Positions 46,621 through 58,146 of a stretch of DNA of 64,000 bases are shown here, piece by piece. Origin of the DNA: Cymodocea nodosa (taxonomy: Eukaryota > Streptophyta > Magnoliopsida > Alismatales > Cymodoceaceae); the NCBI GenBank assembly GCA_036874045.1, contig CM072336.1:13883001-13947000 (forward strand), read 5' to 3'. The notes under the pieces were generated by a model. It was given only the letters and a program-made list of their open reading frames with translations, had not been told where the DNA came from and did no database searches. Made by a program: the position numbers and the translations under genes. The first letter of the stretch is position 1; every line of letters starts with the position of its first letter.

Positions 46621-46749
46621 TTTTGTTTTAATTTCATTGATTTTAAGCATAAGCTAGTATCTGAGTATGAGTTTAACTTTATTGATTTTAAGCTCAATTA
46701 ATATCGAAAGTTTAATTGTTTAAAATCTTATAGGTTGAAAATTCTAAGG

Positions 46750-46910
46750 TTAGATGGTTATTGGAAATGATAACTTTTTTTTATATGAAGAACAAAATCT
46801 TAACTGTCATGTTTTATTTGATGGAATACACTTTGAATAGTAGAAATATAAGATGATAATTTTTCTTCAAAATATAGATCATAAGTTATGGTTTAATCTT
46901 ATAAGGAGAC
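46750..46910 (+). pseudogene. copia gag N-terminal stub
   Basis: It aligns with the gag start at 3380 downward: VIGNDNFFLYEEQNL, then FDGIHFE, RNIR and FLQNIDHKLWFNL-like residues with stops. It ends near 46910, where homology is lost. The remainder of this element is absent. Confidence 0.7.
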
Positions 46911-49440
46911 ATGGACTAAATTAATCTTATTTTATATATTTTTCTTTAGTTTAGTTGTATGTTATTTAGTTCAAATGTGTTATATATATTTGGGGTCTAT
47001 GTTTGAAGTTGTTATGTATGGTGAATGTTGTGTGTATGTGTTGTTTTAAACATAGTTTTTGTAGTATTTTCATACTTGTATGAATCTATTTATGAATAGA
47101 ATATATTATTTAACTATTAAGATATGTAGTTGATAGTGTAGTTTTTGCTTTATCTTGGAGTTCAATAGCTCAACTTTATGCTTTAGCTTTAGTCTTAGAA
47201 CATTCATAAGAGTTTAGATGCTATATAGCTACATATGTGACCAAGTACCTTTGCATGAACTTTAAACGATTGGGTTGGTTATTGGATTTCAAGCATTAAC
47301 TTATGGAGAAGTAAGCACATCAAATATTTTCTTGCATTTTATAATTTTTACACTAGTGTGTGTTAGGCTAGTGTAAATACTTCTTTGTATAATAATTGAT
47401 TCCTTATCTTCTTTTCTACAAGGACTTTTTGAATTTCTCAATTTGTGATTCTTAAGTTTCTTATAAATTCAATTTGTTCTTGTATTCTTGCTATAATCGG
47501 CACTATGCATTTACAATATAAATATAAAACTACATACAAATTTTTGACACCATTACCAAAGAACTTGATGAAAATCACATTAGAAATTTTCTTAGTAATG
47601 TCCTCTTCTTTTCTTTTTCAAAATTTGAAATTGTTTTTGCTTTAGACTTGCAAGCTTTCCTTTTTTCCTTTCAGCAATTTTATTTTATCTTATTGGATTC
47701 AATTGTAGATTTGAGAGTTAACACACTTCATATGAATGATTTGTAGTTGGTTTTCAATGCATGTTTGATTGCATGTTTGATTGCAAGTTTAATATTGGAA
47801 GTTACCTTAATAAAATTGTGTTTCTACCACTTCTCTTTTAATAAAATTTAGATTACAAATCAATATTTATTAAGTTACATTTAAATAAAATTTAAGTTAC
47901 ATTTCATACATGAAATACAAATTAATAAAATTATACATGGTATTAGAAAATTTCCATAATTAAAAATTTTATTGACTATAAGATTTTAAAGTAAATTATA
48001 AATTTTTATTCCTATAATGTAATTAATATCTTTTTAAAAAAATCTCACATGAATTAATTAAAAATAGAAAATATAAATTTTTTAAATATAGGTTTTATGT
48101 AATATTTTTATTTTTTCTTCTCTCTTTTATTTTCTTTTATTTTCCTTATATAAGTGGTAGGGTTCCCTTGTGCAAATATCGCAAAGAAATTATTTGAAAG
48201 CGGAAAATCCTTTTATATGCAGCAAATGTCGAAACTCAATTTCAACATTTGTCAAATACACAAACAATTATAAAATGTCAGAACTCTAATCTGGCATTTT
48301 CCTTTCCCTTATTTTGCACAAACAAGACCTTATTTTAAGTAATATTCATTGTTAGTTTAATTTGACAAACGTGAGTGAATTTTATGGCCTTTTGATCAAT
48401 GATCAATACTAAGTAAACATTTTATCATGACAACATTAATAATAAAATAGGTATATGATTACTTTCATCTCTTCATATATTTATAGAAAAAGTGAAGGAA
48501 ACATTATTCAAGTTGTGTAGCTAATATCTTCGTTGGAAAATTTGTCCTCAACGGATATCCATCGGTAAGCAAAAATTATTACTTGATTAATCATTAATAA
48601 CAAAATGTTCTCCAGAAAAAATATTGAAAAGAAGAAAAGTGGACAAGGCAATCCTTTGTATTCTTGTTATAACTTGAATGTTGAAGTATTAATTACATTT
48701 TTGTTGATTATTATTTTCCAACAAAAATCTGGTTCTTTCTTTTCCCAAGTAAATTAGATACGTTGAGAAATGATTTCTTCTATTACTTATTCTCTCCTTC
48801 CATTAAACTTAATTTCTCCCCTTTTAAAACTATTTGGCATTCTTTTGTTATTGCCTTCTTTTAGGTTTTATAGATTAATAAAAATAACACTATCTTTAAA
48901 CATGTTGAGACAAATATTAATACAATATTCCTTCATATTTTATATTTTGCTTCTTTTTGACAAAAAATATTGAATACGGTAAATTACAAACTTCACAGGT
49001 AATGCTGAAAGCGAAAACTTAGAGAATCTTCAAAGAAATTGAGCGAATATAACAGAAGATAAAAACAATTACCTTTATATTTTCTCTTTGTTTTGGAAAG
49101 ATTCCACTTCAAACTCTATCTTTTGTTTATTCTTCCACGAACCGTTGTTTCATGATTAAAGATGACTATATTAATTCCTCTCCTTCAGAAAAAAAAACAG
49201 ATAACTACCAGTATCAAAAGACAAAAGTTAAAAAAAGGAAAAACTATACACCACCCTCTTTGCTCCGTGAGAGAGCAACGGGGGAAAACTAAATAATTGG
49301 TGGTCGGCATCAAAGCCTGCCACTTTCTCCGCATTTAAAAATTAAAAAACTGACTAAACCATCTTTTCAGTATCGTATTCGAAGGACAGGCCACTAATAG
49401 CGTCATCACTCCGAATGTGATAAGCTTTTCCTATTTATCA
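46911..49440. other. AT-rich intergenic DNA, no gene recognised
   Basis: No long or family-like reading frame on either strand. A small tandem (GCATGTTTGATT twice, about 47759-47785) and two short hairpins built on AAATGTC/GACATTT-like arms (48224-48250, 48273-48299) are seen. Otherwise featureless by eye. Confidence 0.5.
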
Positions 49441-49446
49441 ATATAA

Positions 49447-49463
49447 TTATTTATTTATTTATT
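49447..49463 (-). terminator. polyadenylation signals of SMT2
   Basis: On the minus strand, overlapping AATAAA motifs (plus TTTATTTATTTATT) lie about 390 bases after the stop codon. This is a plausible 3' end for the gene. The stretch 49464-49849 is then the 3' untranslated region. Confidence 0.45.
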
Positions 49464-49849
49464 GACGAGGCCTAAGCACAAAATTTATGCAATGCAATCG
49501 AGATTCCATGGCAAAGAAACTCCAAATCGAAAAGCAGAAATAACGATGACAAGGTCTGAATCGAGAGAGATGATATTCCTATATTCGTAAAATTGAAATT
49601 TCGGCGAACTGAAAGTCTCCACTGACATCGTAAGAAAAGAAAAAGGGACAACAACGTTGCACATGGAAGAAGAGTCTTTTGGTTTGGATATCATCTGGAA
49701 TCAAAAGGGTGGAGGAGCAGCAGAAAGAGGTACCACGTACCAGCAACACTTAGAGAGAAGTAAACAATATTAGCAGCGCAAATAACAATTATGAGAAGGC
49801 AAAAGGCAAATGAAACGCGGTAAACAAAACGACACGGAAAACTTGCCGA

Positions 49850-50965
49850 TCATCCGCTTCGGTCGGCGGGGGACTCGGACACTGTGGTATTCGGCTTCCT
49901 GCAGAGGATCATGTGCATCGGCGTGAAGATGCCCGTCTCCCCGCCACGGCTGAGGTAGGCGGCGGTGTGGTAGAGCATCTCGTGCACCTCCGCCACGCCC
50001 TTGGGAGCAACGCCTAGGAAGGAGAGAACCGAGACGAGGAGGTGGTTCCTCCAGTAGGCGATCTTCCCCATCTTCAGCCTCGTCCACCACGGCCCCGCTG
50101 GCGTGCTGGCTAGATCCTTCTCCTTCAAGATCTCGAACCCGACCTTCCTCGCGATGTCTGCGACCTCGTCCTGCCTCCTCAGCCCGGGCAGCGCGTCACC
50201 CCTCTCGATCCCTTGAATCACCTCCACGTGCTCCGGGTCGTCGGCGCGGTACTTGTCCGTGGTGACCCACTCGTAGGACACGTAGAGGGCGCCCGGCTTC
50301 AGCACCCGGTAGATCTCCCCGTACACGTCCTCCAGCTTCGGGGCGTGGCAGGTCGCCTCGATGGAGTAGGCGCCGTCGAAGGACTCAGTGTCGAAGGGCA
50401 TGTCGAGGAAGTTGCCGCACACGATCTCGCAGATCGAGTCCAGCCCTGCCTCCTTGTTGTGCGCCCTCGCCCTACCCACCTGGTACTCGTTGATGGTGAT
50501 GCCCACGACGTTGGCCCCCGAGTGGGAGGCGATGGCTCGCATCGGGCCCCCAACCCCGCACCCCACATCCAGCACCCTCATCCCCGGCCTGGCGCCGATC
50601 AGATCGGCGGCCCGCTCCTCGTGGACGCAGGTGGCCTCCCGGTGGGAGGCGCCGGGGATGGAAGGGGAGAAGTGGAAGGACTGGCCCCAGCCCCACTCGT
50701 AGATGTCGGTGACGAGGTTGTAGAAGGTGTCGACAAAGGCCGGAACCTTCTCCTTCTCCGATCTCGATTTGCTGATCTCCTTGGGCCTCCGGAAGAAGGA
50801 CCAGTACCGGTTGTAGTTGTCCTCGACCTGGTCTCGGGAGATGGTACCCATCCTGAGGTCCACCGCTCGCTTCCCCTTCTGCTCCGCCGATCCCATCACC
50901 CACACGAACCAGTACAACCCCGCCGCCACCATCCCGGCCGTCATCACCAGCGCAGCCGTATCCAT
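49850..50965 (-). CDS. SMT2: 24-methylenelophenol (sterol) C-24 methyltransferase, SMT2 type
   Basis: It makes the second C-24 methylation of plant sterols: S-adenosylmethionine plus 24-methylenelophenol gives 24-ethylidenelophenol, leading to sitosterol. It acts at the ER membrane. The start is ATG at 50965 (MDTAALVMTAG); an in-frame GTG nine bases earlier is not needed. 371 residues, close to the usual 360. One membrane segment (about 4-25), the sterol-binding motif YEWGWGQSFHFS (89-100), SAM motif LDVGCGVGGPMRAIA (132-146), IEATCHAP (202-209) and YEWVTT (231-236), then a sterol-methyltransferase C-terminal domain with HEMLYHTAAYLSRGGETGIF. The N-terminus (GPAERKGKRAVDL-like) separates it from SMT1. 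It is intronless, as expected for SMT2. It is strongly GC-rich, unlike all its surroundings. It looks intact and is the only convincing functional host gene here. Confidence 0.95.
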   Translation of the reverse strand: MDTAALVMTAGMVAAGLYWFVWVMGSAEQKGKRAVDLRMGTISRDQVEDNYNRYWSFFRRPKEISKSRSEKEKVPAFVDTFYNLVTDIYEWGWGQSFHFSPSIPGASHREATCVHEERAADLIGARPGMRVLDVGCGVGGPMRAIASHSGANVVGITINEYQVGRARAHNKEAGLDSICEIVCGNFLDMPFDTESFDGAYSIEATCHAPKLEDVYGEIYRVLKPGALYVSYEWVTTDKYRADDPEHVEVIQGIERGDALPGLRRQDEVADIARKVGFEILKEKDLASTPAGPWWTRLKMGKIAYWRNHLLVSVLSFLGVAPKGVAEVHEMLYHTAAYLSRGGETGIFTPMHMILCRKPNTTVSESPADRSG

Positions 50966-51425
50966 CTCTCCCACGCCTGAGCCAATCGAGGGAGCGTTTG
51001 CAATGCAAGCAGATAAGAGTTAGGGTGACCGTCTAGCATCTCATCTCACACATATAACACGGCCAGCATCCTAGAGGGTGGATCACGTGTCTCCCAACGT
51101 GCGGTAAGGTTACCGGATGCCACTTTCGGGAGGAGTGCGCTGGCTGGATCCCACCCGGCGGTAACAGCGATCCCGCGGTGGAATTTGTAACGTTGTGATG
51201 CTCCAGCATTGATCGATCCGGCGACTTTTCCTGCACAAAGCTTGGCATCTGCGCTGCACCCCCCCGCCTTCTCTGTCGCCCTTTCCACGTGGAACTAACG
51301 GTGGAGGCATGCGCTATTTTGGCACGAGTCGGTAAACTTCGGCCGGGAAAGTTGCATCTTCGTCGCCTTTTACCAAAAATGCCAGGCCCTTCACTCTCAG
51401 CATGACATGGTTGCATCCTCATTCT
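50966..51425 (-). promoter_or_regulatory. SMT2 5' untranslated region and promoter
   Basis: A GC-rich island continues about 450 bases upstream of the ATG, then drops sharply to AT-rich DNA at about 51425. CACGTG boxes lie at about 51086 and 51286. A weak TATA-like TTATATG on the minus strand is near 51052-51058, about 90 bases before the ATG. Start site not determinable. Confidence 0.5.
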
Positions 51426-52239
51426 GGTTTTTTATTAAGCAAATATCCATGCCAGTTTGACGTTTATTTCAATATTTTTCTTAGTTAATTATTCTCATTT
51501 GTTGATCTCATTAGTACTTTATGTATCATTAACATGGGACATGGAAAAGCAAAGTCTATTTGTTCGTGAGAATCTAAAAATTGAATGGACCATTTTACGC
51601 TTGGTAAATGCATCCTTAATTTACTTCCAGAACTTCCTCCTCCTTTTGTCATCAATATCTCTTCCTTTTTTTTCTTCCCATCGTTTAACTCTCTCTTCTT
51701 TTCCTTTTACACGGCACGGTCTTGTTATCGTGCAAAGCCGTCGATCATGTATGTTTCATTCAAAGGAAGACATTGATAAGGTTTTTCAATCAAAATAGAA
51801 CGGAGTTTTGTAATGCTTGATTTTGACGAGAGGACTGCAAGAGAAAAAGATTTCTTTTTCTTTTTACGAAGAGAAAAAGGGTTTTAATTTGACGGAAAGG
51901 GTAAATAGCAGAGTGAATTTTTAATAAGAGGAGTGATGGGAGGAGAAAGGATTTTAAGCTTTTGATAAGATGAGTGAATGCTGAAGAGGTAGGTTTTTAA
52001 CAAGAGGAATTACTTGGGGAGAGAGTTTTCCGATAAGAGGTGAAGAGGATTTCCATGGGAGGAATGTTACAAAGGATTTTTTCTTATTTATGAAGGCATT
52101 AAGGGTTTTATGTGGGCGACTGAGAGGAAAAGAGATTATGAGACAAGGGAATATCTTTGACAAGAGATCACACCATGGAGTTCGATAATGCTAATGATAT
52201 ACATACATACGCAAACTTTACATGAGCAAAAAAAATCAA
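51426..52239. other. intergenic DNA with degenerate repeats
   Basis: No gene. From 51818 to 52170, six variants of TTTT-N-A-Y-AAGAGGAGTG occur on the plus strand (near 51818, 51918, 51958, 51990, 52027, 52153). They look like an old degenerate tandem repeat. Confidence 0.4.
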
Positions 52240-54196
52240 ATACATTGTATGGGTTTGTGAAAACTTCTTTTATTTATTTTTATACTTATATTAATAAATT
52301 CTTTTAAAATTAAACAATCAACCTTTCACATAAATTAGATATTAAGTCTAATTTATATTTTAACTGTAAGTGCATAATATATATTGTATTTGTATGTAAA
52401 TACAGGTCGATCCTACAGAGATTGAGTAAGAATTGTATACTATTCAGATTTTTATATTAGAATTTGTATGTGTTCAGTTAAGCATTTTGTGGAATTACAG
52501 TTAACTCAACGGACTTAATTTGTGAAGTTATGGTTAACTCAACAGACTAACCTCATAAACTTAAGTTAACTCCACGAGCTTACTTTTTCAATTAAATACT
52601 ACTATTTATAGAGGAATTCAGCTAACCATTGGGTAGTTCCATAGAATGTAAATAACATTAATTAAGCTATTTAATGTTAGTTAATATTAGATTTGTCATT
52701 AAACAACACTAATATTCAGATATTTCAAATAGTAAACATTAAAATCTTTAAGTATTTGAGACGAATCAATTTCAGTAAATAATAAAATTATTTTCTATTT
52801 CTGAATCAAACAAACATAAAACATTCACAATACTAATAATGATAACATTAATCACGATACAAAACAAACAATACAACACTTTAATACTAAATGTAAACAC
52901 AGATAATTATTTGTTTTTGGTATTTTTGTTTTGATATGTTCCTGAAGATGAGTGAAAGGTGAAATGTAAAAATCTCTATCGATAGTAAAAACTTCTGTCA
53001 TTACATGTAACGTGATTACACCACTTAAAACTTAGTCACTTACAATCTTGCCTTCTCTCCCTATAGAATCATGAACCAAGAATTGTAAGATGATCTCCTC
53101 TTCAACATACTAGTATCAACCTGAAATCAAGGCTAGAAGTTTTACGATCTCCTAAGATATGAGTCGATGCTTAGTAAAATTGACTTCCCTTCCTGTGACA
53201 TGATCACTCCTCATAGTGGTTATCAGTCATTATGTTTGGCTCAGAATCAATCCAACACCTAGAAAGTATCTTCACAGACCTCTAATGGTTGGTGATTTTG
53301 GTGGTGTGGTGTGGAGCTTCAAGGAACTTTCAACGCTTCCTATAGTTAACGCGGTTCTCCACTTCACTCTCATAATCTTTTTCTTCATCTTTTATATTTC
53401 TTTTAGTAGTAACTACTTCTGTTTAAATGATCAGTTGGATTTCCTTCATTCATATCAACGATGATGATTTCTTCTTCATTCCACGAGTGAATTCCTATGT
53501 GATATAAGCAATTGTTGTTTTCCTTCGAATTTCCTATTTCTGCAACTACTATAATGGCATGTTAACAAATAAATGGTTCGTGGAGTTAGTGTAACTCAAT
53601 GGACTTACTTCGTTGACTTAACTATAAAACACATGCAATAAAGAAATAACTTATAAGCTTATAACACTAACACAACACATTACCTTAATGTATATTCAAG
53701 TAACTCAACACATATAGTTATACTAACTTAACGAGTTATACATATGCAGTTCACGTGACATAATAAAACATTTAATTTCAACACGTGCATAGTTCTAACT
53801 TAACGTGTTCAGATGTACAACTTACAGTTTTTACTCACTAACTCAATGAGTTCTCACATGATCTTTTCACACCTTTAAGCCTATAACTTAATGAGTTGTT
53901 ACTATGTACCTGAATATTTTTTTAGCATTTTAAAACATAACTGTCTGGTACATGTAATATAACTCTCCAAAATAACAGATATTTTAGAGACTTAGGAATT
54001 AAAAAACTTGTAATTCACCGATAGTTCAGAAACATAATTAATTAACGCTAATTCCTTGAAATTATGCAGATTCTTTCATTAAAGCATATAATAGTGCAAT
54101 TATAACATAATGACTTAATTCTTATATGATAATCTAAATATTATGTAATTAATCATCATTTAATCGTTAATATTATGCATTTTTTCATTCTAAACA
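52240..54196 (-). repeat. gypsy LTR F, diverged
   Basis: Reverse-oriented LTR aligning with E0 over its length (leader hairpins 52480-52590; uninterrupted GTTCGTGGAGTTA near 53576, the site broken in E0). It ends CATTCTAAACA at 54196, followed by a decayed polypurine tract (CTTGCCCATACTTAAATTT), so it is the 3' LTR of a lost minus-strand element. The left edge is approximate. Confidence 0.75.
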
Positions 54197-54779
54197 CTTG
54201 CCCATACTTAAATTTTTGCTAGTCCCTTAGCAAACTACCAAGATCTAATAGTTGGTCTTTCTAAAGTGCTAGAATTAATTCTTCATTTTTTTTCTTCAGA
54301 ATACATAGATTAGATTACTATAAAGATATTTTGTATTTTTCAGTAATCTATTTTAAGATTATTTTCTCCTCTTCAACCTGCAAATATATTTACACCTTTA
54401 AACCTGTAACTCAACGTGTTGTTACTATATACCTAAATATTCTTTTAGCATTTAAAACATAACTATCCGGCACATGAAATGTAACTCTCTGAAATAACAG
54501 AAAATTTAGAGACTTAGGAATTAAAAAGCCTGTAATTCACTAACAGTTCAGAAATATACTCAATTAACATTAATTTCCTGAAATTATGTAGATTCTTTCA
54601 TTAAAGCCTATAATAGTGGAATTATAACATAATGGCTTAATTCTCATATGATAAGCTAAATATTATGCAATTAACCATCATTTAACCATTAATATTATGT
54701 ACTTTTACATTCTAAACACTTCCCCCATACTTAACTTTTGCTAGTCCTTTAGCAAACTACTAAAATCTAACTAGTTGGT
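54197..54779 (-). repeat. element F 3' internal stub and LTR fragment F'
   Basis: 54197-54387 is 3' internal sequence (CTAGTCCCTTAGCAAACTA...). It jumps at 54388 into an LTR end fragment (54388-54718, aligned with 53869-54196) that again ends CTAAACA with polypurine tract CTTCCCCC. 54719-54779 is internal sequence of a second element, cut by the G LTR. Confidence 0.65.
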
Positions 54780-57051
54780 TGTGTGTGTTTTCCCAACACT
54801 ACACCAGAAAAACTTAGATTTGTTACTTCTGTTTTTACTTAGTTAATTTATCTTTATGCCTATTCTCTCTTTTAGAAGTAAACAAACAACCTTCAATATA
54901 ATTTAGATATTAATTCCAATTTGTACTTTAACTGCAAGTGCACAGTGTCTATTGTATCAGTGTGCAAGTATAAGTCCATCCCATAGGGAATTGCTGAAGA
55001 ACTTGAGAACTGTTCGTTTATTAACAATCAAATTTATATATTCAATAAGCTCTCCGTTGAATTACCATTAACTCAACGGACAAAGTTCGTTGAGTTATGG
55101 CTAACTCAACGGACTAACCTCGTGGACTTAAGTTAACTTCACGAGCTTGTCTTTTCTTTTAATACTGCTATTTACAGAAGAATTCAGCCAACCATTGGGC
55201 GATTCCACAGATTGTAAATAACATCAATTAAGCTCTTTAAATGTTAGTTAACATTGGATTTATCATTAAGCAATACTAACATTCAGATAATTCAAACAGT
55301 AACCATTAAAATCTTTAAGTCTTTTGAACGAACCAATCTCAGTAAACTGTAAAACTAAAACAACATAAAACAATCATAGCACTGACAAAGATAACATTAA
55401 TCACGATACAACACAAATAATACAACACTCAAATACAACATACAAACATAGATAAATTGTTTTTGGTATTTTTGTTTTAATATGAACATGGAAATGGGCG
55501 AAAGGTGAAATGTAAAGTAATCTCACTCGACAGTAAATACTTCTGACACTACTTGCAACGCGATTACACCACTAAAAATTAAACCACTTACAATTCTGTC
55601 TCCTCTCCCTATAGAATCGTGAGTTTAGAATTGCAAGATAATCTCCTCTTCAACATATAGGCATCAACCCGAAGCCAAGGCTAAAAGCTTACGATCTCTT
55701 GAAATATGAGTCGGTGCTTGGTGAAAATGACTTCCCTTCCCGCGACGCGATCACTCCTCATAGTGGTTGTCAAGCACTATGTTTGGCTCAGAATCGACTC
55801 AACATCTAGAAAGTATCCTCACAGACCTCTAATGGTTGGTGATTGTGGTGGTGGTAACGATGGTTGGTGTGATACTTCGGAGAATCACCAATACTGTCTA
55901 CAGAAAGCTCGATGCTCCTCCTCTATATACACTGGCCATCCATCGATCACACACTTTTCTTCTTTTTCTTCTTTTCTTTTATATTTCTTCAGTAGTAACT
56001 GCTTCTACTTGAATGATCGGTTGGATTTCCTTCATTCATATCAACAGTGATGCTTTCTTCTCCCTACGCGATACGTGCAGTCTTGGTTTTTCTTCCAATT
56101 GTCTTGTTTCTGCAATCGCTACAGTGGCATATTAGAAAATAAATAGTTCGTGGAGTTACAAATAACTTAATGGACTTTCTTCGTTGATTTAACTATAAAA
56201 CACGTGCATAAATTTAACTATCCGATGTTCAGGTGCATTTCGGATACTTATAAACTTAACTATCTGATGCTCAGGTGCATTTTAGATACTTATACACATA
56301 ACTATCTGATGCTCAGATGCATTTCAGATAGTTAAAGATAACTCACCGATATAACTTAAGTAAATCTACCAGATCTTGACACGTGTCAGCAGTAGTTTAA
56401 TCATAAAATAACATTTCGGAGAGTTACAAAGCTAACTATCCGATGCTCAGATGCATTTCGGATAGTTAGAGATAACTCATCGAAAATCCACTTAAGTCAC
56501 TTTTCCAGAACATGACACGTGTCCACAGCTATTTTATAAATAAAAAGAGATTTCGAAGAGTTATACATATAATTGTCCGATGCCCAGTTGCAATTTCGGA
56601 TAGTTATAGATAACTCACCGAAAGTTCACTTAAGTCATGCATTATGGTTTCGACATGTGTACTTCAGGAAATAATAAAATATTCTTTCAAAACATAATTG
56701 TTCGGCAATTTAAACATAACTATCCGATACATGTTCGGTCTGTTAAACATAACTGTCCGAATATGTTCGGTATGTTAAACATAACTGTCCGAATTATGTA
56801 CGGTATGTTAAACATAACTGTCCGAATTATCAGAAAATTCGGATACTTAAGAATTTCACAGCCTGCAACTTACCGATAGTTCAGAAATGTACTAAATTGA
56901 CATTAATTCTCCAAAATTAAGTAGTAATTCTAATTAAAGCATATAATAGTGCAATTATAACATAATGGCTTAATTCTTATATGATAAGCTAAATATTATG
57001 CAATTAACCATCATTTAACCGTTAATAATATGCACTTTTTCATTCTAAACA
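54780..57051 (-). repeat. copy G 3' LTR, long subtype
   Basis: On the plus strand it begins TGTGTGTGTTTTCCC and ends CATTCTAAACA, then polypurine CTTCCCCCATACC. Leader hairpins at 55045-55150. Three CACGTG/hairpin modules between about 56200 and 56660. Four tandem short U3 repeats (56700-56845), the highest number in the window. The opposite strand (plus) of 55706-56050 is open for 114 codons. Confidence 0.87.
56700..56845 (-). repeat. U3 tandem repeat, four units of about 35 bp
   Basis: Units of the form GTTCGGTATGTTAAACATAA followed by CTGTCCGAAT. Each is an inverted repeat with TTCGG/CCGAA arms. Other LTRs have two (6136-6195) or three (40148-40245) units. Confidence 0.8.
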
Positions 57052-58146
57052 CTTCCCCCATACCTAAATTTTGTTAGTCCCTTAGCAAACTAAGATCTAA
57101 TTAATTGGTCTTTCAAAAAGTGCTAGAACTAATTCTTCTTCTTTGTTTTTTTTCTTCTGTTTAGCATAAAAATATATTCTGTATGTTTTAGTAATCAACC
57201 TGCAAATATACTTAGAATATATGTCAATTACATACAAAGTATATCATCATCACATAGGTGTTAATTATATTATCGTTTGTTCTTTTTTTCATCATCTGCC
57301 ATCCTGAATTTTCCAATAAGATTTCTAGAAGAAATTTCAACAGCATACGAATCAAAATACAATCCAATTCAATATGATTAAGACAAGTAGAATAAAGAAT
57401 TGTATCTCCATTAAACAACTTCAAAAGTCAATTCTACATTCATATTACAGCAATTCTAGATAACAGAAAATATACTCGATTCATAAGATATCTGTATTTC
57501 ACAAAACACTTGTATCTTTTTAGAACAGTATATGTATATATATATATATTCGTACTTTAAAAGTTAATTTGACAAGCTTGAATCATACAAGAGCTTTCTA
57601 ATGTACCCATGTAATGAGCTTTTAGTCAACAATCCCAGATTTGATCAAGATCTTAGGTTGCCAGATTTCAAGAGTCCCTTTTTAGGTCAACAATCCTTAC
57701 ATACCTATCTGCTCAAGTACAAAAGGCTCATGATCAAACAAGTCAATAAACTCTCAAATTTTTTATTTTTTTTTATTTTTTATTTTAAAAAATACAAACA
57801 TAAAACAAAACATTAATCACATACTGTATATGTATGTATTTCATTAATACAAATGTAGTAATCACCAATCTCATATAGTCCTGCTTCTATCATTTACTGT
57901 AAATATGAATCCATAACAATAAGCTCATACTTTTTCTGTAGTTTAATAAGATCTACACATAAATCATTCTACAAGTTCAATCAGTCAAATTAAATGTATC
58001 TTTCATCATATATGTTTCATTTAATCTAGAATTCACATTTCAGCTCCTTTAGGACTTCAAATAATTTACTAATTTTTCATTAAGCATTCTGATTTCATTT
58101 TAAAATCGTGAAACTGTTAAACTCATGAAATTTAGAAAAAAAACAA
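57052..58146 (-). other. copy G 3' region, shortened
   Basis: LTR-proximal polypurine tract at 57052-57064 and antisense ORF at 57601-57816. Homology to copy B ends near 58140 and jumps into the F-box gene, deleting about 0.8 kb including the inner polypurine tract and the F-box 3' end. Confidence 0.65.
57601..57816 (+). CDS. antisense ORF conserved in four copies (G)
   Basis: 71 codons, opening MYPCNELLVNNPRFDQD, with LRLPDFKSPFLGQQ and KRLMIKQVNKLS, then a Phe-rich tail. Same position and start as in A, B and D. Confidence 0.3.
   Translation: MYPCNELLVNNPRFDQDLRLPDFKSPFLGQQSLHTYLLKYKRLMIKQVNKLSNFLFFFIFYFKKYKHKTKH

Noticed and set aside
47445-47645. Open frame of 66 codons in the intergenic region (also 48770-48973)
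   Set aside because: Low complexity Ile/Leu/Phe/Ser composition expected by chance in AT-rich DNA; no family resemblance.
48224-48299. Short hairpins with AAATGTC arms as a MITE
   Set aside because: No terminal inverted repeats enclosing them and no target duplication seen.
50966-50974. Start of SMT2 at an in-frame GTG giving MGEMDTAA
   Set aside because: The GTG is not a normal plant start; ATG at 50965 gives an N-terminus of the expected length and position.
50213-50980. Long plus-strand open frames opposite SMT2, and others within it in shifted frames
   Set aside because: They are a by-product of high GC and few AT-rich stop codons; their composition (Arg/Pro/Gly/His) matches no family.
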